NCBI GenBank assembly: GCA_022747635.1 | Contig: JAKTNV010000024.1 | Span: forward strand, 6,198,665 to 6,262,664 | Length of the DNA stretch: 64,000 bases | Reading direction: 5' to 3' | Origin: Hetaerina americana | Lineage: Eukaryota; Arthropoda; Insecta; Odonata; Calopterygidae | In this document: piece after piece, positions 37,033 to 48,009 of the stretch | How the letters are laid out: every line of letters begins with the position of its first letter | Position numbering within the stretch: position 1 is the stretch's first letter | Program-made: the position numbers and the translations under genes | Notes under the pieces: generated by a model | Databases searched by the model: none | What the model saw: the letters and a program-made list of their open reading frames with translations, nothing else | Told to the model about the DNA's origin: nothing

Positions 37033-37785
37033 CGAGGGTCATCCGGAAAGTAGTACCCGTTCTTGAAATAAAGACACAAAAGTAAATATTAACAAACATA
37101 AAAAATTTTATTTGAAAGAGGATACTTTAAACTACTTCTCAACATAATCTCCAAGCAAATTAAGGCATTTGTCATAACGTGTGACAAGTTTCTGTATTCC
37201 TGCTGCATAGTCCTTCGCCGCCAGCTCATTGAGATACGCGAGGGACCCATCTTGCACAAATTTTTGCATAATGCAGATGGTGTTTAACAATTTCATGAAC
37301 AATTGTTCGAGAAACATTGGGAAAATGCTCACAGATGTCATCAATTGTGACGCGCCGATCGTTCCTCACGAATTCGTCAACTGAGCTCACCAGTTGGTCT
37401 GTAATGACAGACGGTCTCCCCGAACGCTCATCGTCGTGTGTGTTCCCCCTCCCCATGTTGAAGTTGCGACACCACCGCCGAACAGACGACTCGTCCATTA
37501 CATTGTCTCCATACACCTCCTTTAATTGGCGATGAATATCACATGGGCGAACGTTTCTTGCATTGAGGAATTTAATCACTGCCCTCACTTCACAACTGGC
37601 GGCGTTCTCAATTTTTTTAAACATTGTAAACAATCACAGAAACAACACAGGCAATGCTAGCGTCACGCAACTTGGCTCAGAGAAGGCAGACAAGCCACTG
37701 AAGCTATCTGACCTCGTCCAGCGGCTACTCGCGTCGTCAGCACTTCATGCGGCACGAACGGGTACTACTTTCCGGATGACCCTCG
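37033..37785 (-). mobile_element. mariner element, internally deleted, with intact terminal inverted repeats and TA target site
   Basis: Thirty-base inverted repeats at 37033-37062 and 37756-37785 are exact complements and are flanked by TA on both sides. The element is 753 bp, against about 1.3 kb for intact mariners. Read on the minus strand, an open frame from 37633 to 37226 encodes the N-terminal DNA-binding part (DIHRQLKEVYGDNVMDESSV, WCRNF, DDERSGRPS, KICARWVP). Out of frame with it, 37257-37132 encodes the C-terminal end (YLNELAAKDYAAGIQKLVTR, GDYVEK). The catalytic DD-D core between them is missing, so it cannot transpose alone but could be mobilised in trans. The frames are little decayed, which suggests recent insertion. 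Confidence 0.92.
37226..37633 (-). pseudogene. mariner transposase N-terminal fragment
   Basis: 135 codons holding the two helix-turn-helix segments of a mariner transposase and the ARWVP linker motif. The frame then runs into the deletion junction and stops after three more residues. Catalytic aspartates are absent. If made, the product could bind the terminal repeats without cutting and might act as a dominant repressor; that is inference. Confidence 0.85.
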
Positions 37786-37922
37786 TATAATGAGCGAATA
37801 ATATTTTTTAAGTCCGACTTTAAATGTTTGTAGACTATTTCAGATGCATGAAATCTTAAATCTAAAAAATAACACGATTTGTTTCCCCAATAATAATATG
37901 TTTTTTCTCTTGCCTATTTCAG

Positions 37923-37963
37923 GGTGGTATTGCGGATTTTCCACCAAGAACAGAGCCCTTAAG
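37923..37963 (+). CDS. spg: DOCK3/4 SH3 domain, second visible exon
   Basis: A 41-bp exon between TTTCAG and GTACAT. Joined in phase to the exon at 5339 it adds GWYCGFSTKNRALK, the part of the SH3 domain that includes the conserved Trp-Tyr of the ligand-binding face. The exon ends on a codon boundary. Confidence 0.92.
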
Positions 37964-38056
37964 GTACATATGCCTGCATAATTATCTCATTATCATTATT
38001 TTGATATTATATTGAAATTATATTCAAGTGAATTAATAATTCAAATTTATTTCTAG

Positions 38057-38112
38057 GGTATATTCCCCAACAGCTACATACATCTGAAGCCATTCAAAGT
38101 TGAAAATGAGGG
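38057..38112 (+). CDS. spg: DOCK3/4 SH3 domain, third visible exon
   Basis: A 56-bp exon between TTCTAG and GTAAGT. It encodes GIFPNSYIHLKPFKVENEG, containing the SH3 end signature G-[IL]-F-P-x-x-Y-[IV], which matches the GIFP.(S/N)YIHLK of DOCK3/4 proteins. It ends two bases into a Gly codon. Confidence 0.93.
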
Positions 38113-38334
38113 GTAAGTAGAAAGAGTCTTCACTGCTTACATTTTTTCACTACAGCTTGAATACTGTTGATATTTTCGTAAATTTAACTATGTAAATTTC
38201 AAATTCATACCATAGTACATAATATTAGGTTTAATATATTCCCACTGATGCCATAAATATGATTTGGCATTCAATAATTATTTATTTATAACAGTCTGTT
38301 CAAAATTTGATTAATCTTTTTGTATGCTTTAAAG

Positions 38335-38431
38335 GCTTTTTGAAACTGTTGTACCCACTGAAGATCCCGTGGTCCGTGAGGTGACAATGGTGCTCAGAGA
38401 GTGGGGCGACATCTGGAAAAAACTTTATGTG
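38335..38431 (+). CDS. spg: DOCK3/4 post-SH3 helical segment, fourth visible exon (GC donor likely)
   Basis: After a TTTAAAG acceptor the exon reads LFETVVPTEDPVVREVTMVL then REWGDIWKKLYV, matching the conserved 'E..VP.ED....E.T..L..W...WK.LYV' segment of DOCK3/4. The best end is after the Val codon, followed by GCAAGT, a standard GC-type donor. The nearest GT (at 38429) gives the poor donor GTGGCA and would drop the conserved Val. Both choices keep the same phase into the next exon. Confidence 0.9.
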
Positions 38432-39202
38432 GCAAGTATCTGTGATAATATAATTTCCTGCTTCATCTTTTTGTAATTGTCAAATTAAATTTTGGAATCA
38501 GAAATTGAGCAAGATTAGGATCAAAATGGAATAAATTTAATCAAATACTTATAAATTGGTATAATTACATTATAATTAAGTTGCTTGTAGTCCATATTCA
38601 CCAAGGATTGGTTGAAACCTTATTATGATACTTTTTCAGTACATGATTTCAGATGATAACTGATTGTCACCTTGAAATTCTGGTAGTATTATAGTGAGGC
38701 AGAGAATTTCTTCCAATATCAAATATTTCAAGTTGACTTTTAACTATTTTGTAACAATTTCACTAAATTTGCCATCCTTGATTTTATTCCGTTGCCGCAG
38801 ATTTTCCATTACAATCTTATCGTCATACTGTGATTAAATTCAGAAGGAACTTGTCAAAACTATAAGAATATCCTGAAAATAATTTAAATGCTGCATTTCT
38901 AGATCTTCTACATTAAAATGCATTTTTCCTGATTATATGTAATCACTACTATCTTTGTGTCACTTAAAATTGATCAAATATCAGTGAACCAATCAGTACC
39001 TAAAATGGAGAATGAGCGTGTCTGTATTGAGTATGTCATAATTTATCAAATCATCAGTAAAACATCTCAAGAAATTAAATAGACAAGTCATATCTATATG
39101 TATTTAAGTTGAAGCCAAAATATTATTAATTGCTATTCATCAGTTATATTAAGTTCAATAAGTTGTGCTCATCTGTTTGGATTCTTATTTGTATCACTGC
39201 AG

Positions 39203-39351
39203 GAACGGGAGACATACAAGTTCACCACATTGCGGAAAGTCATGAGAGATCTGCTGGATTGGAGGAGACAACTAGTCACCGGGACTTTAACGCAAGACCA
39301 GACCAGAGAGCTTCACCTTCGTATCACATCAAAGGTGGACTGGGGGAACAG
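39203..39351 (+). CDS. spg: DOCK3/4 DOCK_N start, fifth visible exon (last one found)
   Basis: Preceded by ATCACTGCAG and followed by GTAGGA. It encodes ERETYKFTTLRKVMRDLLDW, then RRQLVTGTLTQDQTREL and ITSKVDWGN, matching the 'RRQ...G.L..D.......I....DWGNE' block of DOCK3/4. It ends two bases into a codon. The next family block (LGLDLVPR...) should follow in another exon, but none was found before 64000. Reading through the donor gives an immediate in-frame TAG. Confidence 0.93.
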
Positions 39352-40849
39352 GTAGGATTTGATAAGTTTCCATGGCAATTCTGGACTGCATTTCGTTAAA
39401 ATTTATAGGAATGCACTAATTATAATTATTAGGGAAATGTATTTATTTATATAATTATTCAGAACATGGGTATCTATCTGAAATAATCAATGAAATTTGA
39501 AGCTCACGCTATAACATAACATCTTAATTCACATTAATTTCATTGTTATATAGCATAATGAGTTAGATGAGCTAGGTTCTTAAGAACATCTCATTGAAAA
39601 AACCCAGTACAAATCCTGTAAAATTCACATATTAATTAGTTTTATGTGTTCATTTCATGTATATAGATTAAATGCTCTTTTTGCATGCTTTTTTCATGCA
39701 TTTGTTGAGCGTAACACTGGATCCTCTGAACATAGGCAGTTAATATATGAAAATCATTGTTTATGATTTATATCAAATTTTGCGGAAGTGAATCCAACTT
39801 ACTATTCATATTAAGTAGATACACTAAGATATGCATTTGTGGAAAACTAAGAATACGTGAGTATCCCATAATAGGCTCTCATTTTTCAAGTGTTTAGGAA
39901 CTGCCAAGAATCATCAAAAAAGTAAAATCGTAAATGAATTAATAGGTCTGCATGTTCTTGTGAAGTTGTTTTTTCTTCAAATGACTGAATAATAATACCT
40001 CCTTGAGGCTTCAATATTCTGGAAAACACAGGCTTAGTTTATTCATTCAATATGCCTCCTTGAATTTAGGTTTTTCCAGAGGAAATCTGGTAAAGCTATT
40101 ATTATAAATTTAAATTGTTTTGTTTACACAATTTACTGTAAATTTATTGCTGGGATGAAACCAACCATATCAGAAAATGTGTAACATAAAGTGAATTTAT
40201 GTCTTGATCGGCAGAAAAGCATTTTTTTCGAAATTGAAAAAATTTGATTAAACGATAAAAGATTGGAAGAAAAAATATTTTTCATATAAATATGAGCTCC
40301 AGTGTTTACCATGCCTCTATCACTGGGAATCAAAACCGTTGATATACCTTTAGATCATGGCAGTAGATGAAATCCTTTGTGATATTCCTTTTGTCCTGGC
40401 ATACAATGTTTAATAGCGATATTCTTGTTATGCATAGTCAAATAATACGGTTCGATCTCATCTTTCTGCTCTTACTCGTATAAATGCAGAAATATATTAA
40501 AAATTATATGCTCTTTTATTACAACTGTAAGAGAAAACTTTGGAAATAATTTTAGCTAAGGTTTGAAATGCCTCCTCCATGCTCTTTAAGTAATTTGGTG
40601 CCTAAGTCATAGTGTCAAAATTAGTCCATCTTATATCTATTTTGAATGTAGTTACAAAGTTGTAACCATAGCAATCAACTGTAAGGTGAGACAGGAGAAG
40701 ATTCATATAAAGTAAAGCTCAAAGTCTAGCTTTCCCCCATAGAAAAGTTTAATGTAATGGTTATGGTAGTGCTCATTTTAGAGTGACGAGTCCCAACAAT
40801 GAGAGGATTTCATGCAACTATAAATTTCATTTCACATTACCAGCTTGGG
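39352..40849. other. AT-rich, CpG-poor DNA after the last DOCK exon found
   Basis: Presumed intron. No exon with the expected next DOCK residues was found, and no RNA gene or repeat is recognised. Confidence 0.5.
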
Positions 40850-41010
40850 TTCCCCTCAAAGATCAGGAGTCCATAAAATACTGCTGGATCTCTGATACTC
40901 ACAGTTTGGGTTCAGCTGGGGTTGTACAGTGACAGTATCATCAGAGGATATGAATGCAAGATCCTCCAGCCAGTAGCTGAACACTTGACCCACTAGCAAG
41001 CCTTGCCAAT
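40850..41010 (-). mobile_element. old copy of the tRNA-derived SINE (copy 3)
   Basis: Read on the minus strand, CCAGCTGAACCCAAACTGTGA aligns with GCAGCTCAACCCAAGCTATGTG of the 8.1-kb copy, and GATCCAGCAG with GTGCCAGGTC. A diverged tRNA-like head (GGTCAAGTGTTCAGCTACTG) precedes it. CpGs are almost all gone. Confidence 0.5.
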
Positions 41011-41469
41011 TTTATATGGTTAAATGCTAATTAGGACCAGAGAAAGTTGGGAAGTATTATTAGTCATCATGGTTTATTGAACTGAGGATTGGTTTGTTGC
41101 AGCTCTCCATACTATCCTGTCTGCTGTCAATCTCTTCATTTCATATTCGATGTTTTCAGGCTTAACTTTGTTAAAACCCATTATCACTGAAGTAAAAATA
41201 CCAATGTATTTTTCAAAAATACCAATGTTCTCATAGCTCCTTGAATGGATATTTTCCCTTATTTCTTCCTCATTATTTGTCCAGAAGTATTGAACAGGAT
41301 GGTAATAAAAGGCAGTTTGGCTGAGGGAATGTTTGGAGGACAGATTGAAGGAATGAAGGAGATATTGAGAAACATTGAAGCACTTAAAACTATTACTCTG
41401 TACTTCATCTATCCCCGTTGGTTAACCTGAAGGTTGGTGAGATTTGAGCTCATGCTGATTCCCTTAGAA

Positions 41470-41550
41470 ATTCAAAATTCACCTATTGGGAGTCCAAGGG
41501 GGGGAGGACGGTACCTTTCCCTGTGCCACCATTTTGTTTCCCAGGAATTT
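41470..41550 (-). mobile_element. old fragment of the tRNA-derived SINE (copy 4)
   Basis: On the minus strand TTCCTGGGAAACAAAATGGT then GGCACAGGGAAAGGTACC matches the body of the 35.4-kb copy (TTCCTGGGAAACCATAACCG, GGCACAGGGAAAGGAACTC). Flanks are too diverged to set exact ends. Confidence 0.6.
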
Positions 41551-43031
41551 TTTTATCTTGTGTTAGGAGAGAGAATATAGGTTAAGCAGGGAAAAGGAGA
41601 GGCGAGAATAGGATTTTTGAGGATATGAATGAAGATGGAAATTATCATAAATTGACTGAGGCAAAACTAGCCTATTGAAATGGTATAATGGGTTCTTCAC
41701 GTACGTTTAGAAGATCTCAAAGAATGTTCACAAGTTTTCAGGGGCTGTTCAAAAGTTATCTGTACACTGTAGACTACCTACGATAAAATGAGGTGTGTAA
41801 GGCATCTGCATATATGTATTCTTTTCTCTAGCAAGCTGCACTATATATTCATGACTTTAAAGCAAAGAAAGTTACACACTGAATGATGAATGTCTGACTT
41901 AACTGTCTCCCGCCTGACTTCATCTCTCCCACTTTCTCAGCACTGCGATCAGAAAGTTTAGAAATCAATGCTATAGCAAATCCTAAATGTTACCTTATTG
42001 TGTGTTTCTTCCAAATCCAGAGTATTCATTGAATAGTGTTGTTCCAATCTGTTCTTCATTTTTTGCAAATGTATGACTACCATTAAGAAATTAATGAGAA
42101 ATATTAGTTGACATGATCTGTATTTGAGGAAATTTACCCAGTGATCTTAAAGCAATCTCTTTCCAATAAATCTTGATGTAAAGATTAAGCAAAAACTAAA
42201 TGAAAGTCATACTAAAAAAAATTGAGTTTACATTCATTCACCATTTTAAGCTCAGGTTTCATGTAGTAGGTGTATAATCACAGTCTGCGTGATTTCTTGA
42301 GCATTTGAAGAAATAACTCAAGAATCCCATTGTAAATAAAATCATCAGTATGGGTTGCCTGATTTTAGTAATTTCTTTGGAATAAATTTCATTTAAACTT
42401 CAATAACTTTTTCAGTATTATGGGAAAATATACCAATGAAGTTACTCTAATTTTTAGCGGAATAAATACTGTAGCAATAACATAGTCCATGAGTCCAGAG
42501 TTCCCACCCTTAGGATGGAGGAAAGAATTTTAAAAAGAAATTTGAGTTGCATGGGTCTTATTTTGTCAGCTTTTCACTCAGACCCATGAAAGAATGGTTA
42601 TGCCACTAATTGCTAATCAATGGGTGACCATGCCACTAATGATAGCAATTTACATGTCTCATCTTAACATTACAAGCCTTTAAATGTAGAAATACAGCAA
42701 AATCAATTCTTCAACTCTTTGCTTTGGATCCATCTAAGGCCATAAAATCGTGTGCCGATTTCTAAAAAATCAATTTTTGCCATTGAAGTTATCACAAGAA
42801 TTCCTACAACTAAATAAGTAGATATGTGAGTCGAATCCTGAATGCTAACTACCCTTTCTACTCTTTAAATTTCAAGTTGAGTACATGTGTCTAAATTTTG
42901 AGAAGCAATTCACTCTTTAATAATTCCACTTTGCCCAGAGAGTTCTCAGGGCTAATTAACATCATGCAGCATGAGAGGCATTTGCATCTAATACTGTTCC
43001 AATCTTTACTGCTGTATCAGTAGTTATTAGG
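41551..43031. other. AT-rich, CpG-poor DNA, no gene seen
   Basis: No exon or RNA gene recognised. Two AATAAA hexamers occur near 42383 and 42461, but nothing ties them to a transcript end. Confidence 0.5.
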
Positions 43032-43200
43032 GAAGGTGACTGACTGGCAGCTCATTTGTGCACTTAGGGATAGGTGAGAAATTAGATAAAGGTAGGATTT
43101 TCAAGGAATTGATGAAGGGAAGAGAGAAACCCAGTATTAACATTATCCTACCCTTAGTGAAGGAGCCTATGGGTCTAAAAAATCTGATTATGTTAGATAA
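43032..43200 (+). repeat. dispersed non-coding repeat, CpG-depleted copy
   Basis: Same family and orientation as 33144-33420. The start reads GGTGACTGACTGG against GGCGACCGATAG, then CATTTGTGCACTTAGGGAT against CATTTGCGCCATTAGGGAT, then AGAGAAACCCAGTATTAACA against AGAGAAACACTGCGTCGGCA, and finally ATCCTACCCTTAGTGAAGG. Positions that are CpG in the other copy are TpG or TpA here. Confidence 0.6.
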
Positions 43201-43879
43201 ATACAATATTCGTTTGATTATCCACAAACTTTAAATTTCGTGCAAACAAGCCTTCATTTTACAAAAGCATCAGTTGTGACTTGATAATGTTGTGTAACAA
43301 CTAAACTTAGGTCGCACAAAGTTAAAGAATGTGGAAAGTAAGCTAAGTGTTGTGCTTATTAAAGTGAATTAATTCTAACAAGTGACACCAGAAACCATAC
43401 ATTTAAATCCCATCAGGTTGTCAGAGTTTATTGGACTTAATGAATTCGTATCCCCATCAAAGGGATACATCAGTGATGATGTCCTTTTGATGTGCTCTCC
43501 AAATGCACCTTAAGTAAGGATTTAGCATTTTTAGATAAATTAGTGGTTGCAGTCGCGTTAACTTTTGCTCATATTATTACAACTAAAGAAACTGAACTGT
43601 ATATAAAAATGGATACAAAGCTGTAAAAATAGCTGATTTACTCTACTACTTTACTGATGAAGTTAAGGTCCAACAATCTGGGCTGGTTTTTGACAGGGTA
43701 TGACTTATGTTTTTAAATATGAAGTGGAACAATAGTCATTAGGTCCTTATGCGACAGTCATGAAATCATGGATGATTTTAATAACAGATGGATATGTGGT
43801 CATTAATGCCAGAAGGTGCATGTTTAATACCTTTGGTGCAGTCTTATAAGCCACGGAAAGGGTCATGGGAGATTAGCTT

Positions 43880-43940
43880 AGCCCTGCTGACATTGCAAAG
43901 GATTAACCCACCATCCCTGCTGACATTGCAAAGGATATTG
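43880..43940 (+). repeat. local direct duplication
   Basis: CCCTGCTGACATTGCAAAGG followed by AT occurs twice, about 37 bp apart. It may be a recent slippage or tandem-duplication event. Confidence 0.85.
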
Positions 43941-44867
43941 TTTCTCATTTAATTGAAAAGCTACAATTACTGAAATCTTCTTGTTTAAAAGGATGATTAC
44001 AAAAAGTGTGTAATATTATATAAATACACTAATGCTAGGAAAAATATCAGAAATATGAAATTTATGGGATAGTTTAATATTTTCAATAAAAATTTTTAAC
44101 TCTAACTTCTCTGAAAAATTAATTAGAGATAACTGAGGAGGCTAACATTTTTTTGGTAAGTCATTCTGGCATGAAAAGGAAACCGTTATTCATGAACATT
44201 GGAAGAATTTAGACTTTTGCAAGTTTGGATTCATCTTCATAGCATATACTCCTGGCTTACATCATTGCAAGGTATGGAAGCTTCAAATACAGCTGGTTAC
44301 ACATCTTGATTCCGTATCTTTGAATCTTTTTTTGCTTAAAAGGATGAATTATCTTGACCAATATACAGTATACTAATATATATTATCGCATTTATATATT
44401 TTTTAAGTCATGAAACAATTTTTTATCCTGAAGAGCATCTATTACACAAATATCAATTGCAGAAAACAACTTCCACTTCAACGTCATTTTGCACTGGTTT
44501 GTCTTTTTTGACACCACTCAAATTTTGCATGGATATTTTACCTTTGGTCTAAAGCAACAGCGACACTTCACAAGCCATAGTTCAGTATTAAGTGTGATTT
44601 GTGCTAGGGATCTCTCTACACACTATTTGACTTGTTATTAGTATTTTAGAGGCTGGACCACTATGCTTAAGAGTGCTTCAATGTCCATAGTGGGATGTAA
44701 GCCCTTGATAGAGTTAAATTTGAACTTTCCTGGCTGTCCATACTAGATTTAAATTAAAAAGTCAAATTTACTTTCACATTTGATTTTTATGAGTCCCAGT
44801 TTATTTAATTATCAATTTGTGCACTAAATTTAATATCATTTTAAGTGATCTACCAGTTAAGGTAGGT
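43941..44867. other. AT-rich, CpG-poor DNA, no gene seen
   Basis: Nothing recognised. Confidence 0.5.
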
Positions 44868-45160
44868 TTTTGATGGACACTAGCTACCAAATGGTACAGC
44901 AACAGTTCCCTTGTCTCTCTTAGCAAAACACAATTCGACATCCTACCTTACAACAAACCCTTCTTCATCTCTATATACTTCCTTCCTCCCTTCATTCCAT
45001 CGGACATCCCTATCCTATTCCTACCCCTTCCTTGTTGCCTAACATTCTCCCCTCTATTGCAGTCTTTAACATCCCATCTCTGAATCCATTTTTCCTGCTT
45101 CTTTTTGATTTCTCCTAACAGTACTCTCTCCTTCCCCACCATGCCTTGCACTTCCTCATT
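44868..45160 (-). mobile_element. LINE C-terminal and 3' UTR fragment, minus strand
   Basis: Read on the minus strand, GKERVLLGEIKKKQEKWI, then (in another frame) KTAIEGRMLGNKEGVGIG, match the C-terminal tail of RTE/CR1-type elements. The 3' end, GTGTCCATCAAAAACCTACC then TTAACTGGTAG, is shared with the copies at 33600, 45655 and 48010. Confidence 0.7.
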
Positions 45161-45654
45161 TTAAAATCAATAATATAATGAAAATATTATTTCTGATTTT
45201 TCATTTGAAAGTTCGATTAGAATTCCAAATTAAATCAACTTTTACATAATTAGGGCTCTTCTCTCAAGATTTCTTTATGCAGGATAGAAAATTTGACAAT
45301 GTGACAGTCGATATAAATTCAAAGGAGCAAGTTAATTGTTTCAATAATTTTCATTGACGCAGTGCATGTATTTCAAATCCTTATGCCACAAAGGTGGCTG
45401 AGCAGGCTCCATTAGCAAGCCACTCATACCAAATGGGGAATGGTGAGACATGGGTGCATATTCTTATCAAGTTGAATGTTCTTATGCATAAAGAATCTCT
45501 GCATATTTGTGCATTAATTTACAAACGCATTCTGACTGTATGCAGTGTGCTTTGTGGCATTCATCCGGGCATCATTTATGGAATCACTCAAACAGGTTTT
45601 CCAAACGAATGATTTTACAACTATTCTCTGCATCATTTGAGTGAATTTTATTCA

Positions 45655-45810
45655 TACAATGAAGGGAGGAAGGAAGTATACAGAGTAGAAGAGGGACTGT
45701 ATGTTGAATAGGATGTTGAGTCATATTTGTTAGGAGAGAGAAGGGAATTGTCACTGTGCTGTTTGATAGCTTGTGTCTATCTAAAACCTTCTTGAACTAG
45801 AAGATTACCT
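45655..45810 (+). mobile_element. LINE 3' UTR fragment, plus strand
   Basis: AGGGAGGAAGGAAGTATA, then TTAGGAGAGAGAAGGGAATT and TAGCTTGTGTCTATCTAAAA, align with the reverse complement of 44870-44990. It is a second copy of the same 3' end, inverted relative to that one and about 0.5 kb away. Confidence 0.65.
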
Positions 45811-48009
45811 ATAATAATTATAGCATAGTTCTCCAACTAGAATGCTATTCAAATTGCCATTTTCTTTGTCTGTGAATTCTGTTTGGATCCATTGCCAAGA
45901 GGTATGCTGCAGCATTACATAATTCTTAGGGGAGAGATGAAACGTCTGGGCCCATCATACTACCAGTGTGCACAATGCATATATGAATACTCATTGCAGT
46001 CGTGCTTATCTTAATTCCACCACCAAAGTGAATGAAGCTATGAGGAAAATAAAATCTTCCTCTTTAAAATGACATAAGCCTACCTGATAATGGAAAAAGA
46101 ATTCACGACTGGCTTGCAAGGATTCCTTGAGAACCAGTCAAGAAGGATATGTTATAGATACGAGTATGCTATGTCGAAACAGTGCATGCCAAGTAGTGGA
46201 GTCTGGGTACATTTAAATTTTTCTGTTATAGGAGTGTAGACTCTCTGGCTTGCTTTTGCCTCCTCACAGTTGTCACAAAAGTTATTGCAAGGGCTCCTCC
46301 TGCACACCCATTGTTCTCAGGTTGATTCAGGAGAACCTATCACCTCACTCTCTTCCTAATGACCATTTGAGTGGGCTTGGAGTATGGAGCGTGCAAGGCC
46401 AAATACTATATGATGAATTTGACCAATAAAAAGATTCTGAGAAATCACAAATATATTTTTTACCTTCAAAGTTCTTCCTAAGAATTCCTTTGGTGATATG
46501 CCATTTTTTGATTTGCCTGCATGACCTTTCCGAACACTTAACAAAAGCTTCATTAAGGAACAAAGAAATCCAGTAGAATAAATGTAAAATTTGATCTCAG
46601 GGCATCAGAGCTTGGGAGCAATGATTGTCACTCTTGGTGTCTAACCTATCCATACTCTGGACCTTCTTACTTAAGCCAAATTAATCATAGGTCTCTCCCT
46701 TCCTGATCTTAACAGGTAAAATTCTTGGAACCTACATTTTTCATTGTATTCGCCATACAGGAAGCACTTCGCATGGAAGCTTGATGTTTACATGCTAGAG
46801 ATCTGAGTTTAAGTGGATTTTTAATAGCCTAAACGCAACCAACCTGTTTCTCTAAGTTCATAATTGCCATTCAGCTTTCCTTCCTCCTCCCCCCTGACTT
46901 TTAAAATATATTTGTAAACTATTGTCACCATAAAATATTGTCACCAAGCTCACCCATTCACCACATTGTACTTCTGAGATTACATGTAGTGATCCAGATG
47001 TCATATTGGACATATCAGTGTCTCACAATTTAGTTTGGAGAGTCCCCATCATCGGTATCCCTTTTTCATTAGCTTCCTATTCCTTCACTGGAGACTATTC
47101 ATTTATTTTTACCCTTGTATATCCTATTATACTCTCTCTCTCTCTTTTCCTTTCAAGAGTGGTCCTGACTATTGCGCTCAGCCATCCCACTCCAAATATC
47201 CCTGGAATCCATTTCAGTCCCATCCAATCACTTTTACCTAAATTCTTGACCTATTTTATTTTGCATTGCAGAGGTATTGAGAAAAAAATTCTCCAAACTT
47301 CTACTTGAAAATATTTTCAATCATTTTAAGCTAACTGTTGGCCTCAAAAAAAGATTTGTGGAATGACAACTTACTAGAATTAATAATTAAAACAATTACA
47401 ATTTGTAATTTCAGATAAATATATGCACTGAAAATAATAAATGTGTTTTCAAGTCAGGTGTGATGATGACATAAGTCAAAACATGCATAATTTCCATTGA
47501 CAATGGTGATTACATCATCATCATCAGTATGTCAATCTAAGGATTGGTTTACTGCCACCCGCCAGTTTTCTACAATCAGTTTTGATTTGGTCACACCCTG
47601 ATAGAGTATCCATTTTACATTCTTCTTAACCTGTTCTATGTAATTATGTTTTCATCTTCCTCATGGGATATTTTCTTCTTGTGGTCATACATATGCCAAT
47701 TGTACATTATAATGAGTTGGCATGAAAAGGCATGCATTCTACACATTTCTGTCATTACTTAAGAGGCACCTGAAATCAAGATCATAGCCCTAAATTTCAT
47801 TGGGATTGATGAGTGATTCGATGATGTACATAGGAAAATAATCATCTTAACCCATTCAATTATTTTTTTCTCATTATTTCACAGATTTTCTTGAACCAGT
47901 ATTTACCAGTACTCTTTTACTAGCAAGGAAATGACAGCACTGGCTCTTTTGCGCTGCCATATTGGGTTCAGCATAGTTGTGTGCTTTAATATTTTTAAAA
48001 TTTTTGGTG
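45811..48009. other. AT-rich, CpG-poor DNA, no gene seen
   Basis: The 100-codon plus-strand frame at 47006-47308 and the overlapping minus-strand frames at 46345-46563 show no recognised domain. A tRNA-like trace near 46760-46820 is too weak to call. Confidence 0.5.

Larger units (their letters stand above)
5423..37922 (+). other. 32.5-kb first visible intron of the DOCK gene
   Basis: The intron is bounded by GTGAGT at 5423 and by a TTTCAG acceptor ending at 37922, with matching codon phase. It holds CpG-rich patches, AT-rich stretches and several mobile-element remnants, listed separately. No complete gene was recognised inside it. Large early introns of this kind often carry alternative promoters and enhancers; that is general knowledge, not something shown here. 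Confidence 0.8.

Noticed and set aside
43440..43500. Imperfect hairpin around CATCAAAGGGATACATCAG
   Set aside because: Short and imperfect; hairpins of this size are expected by chance in this length of DNA.
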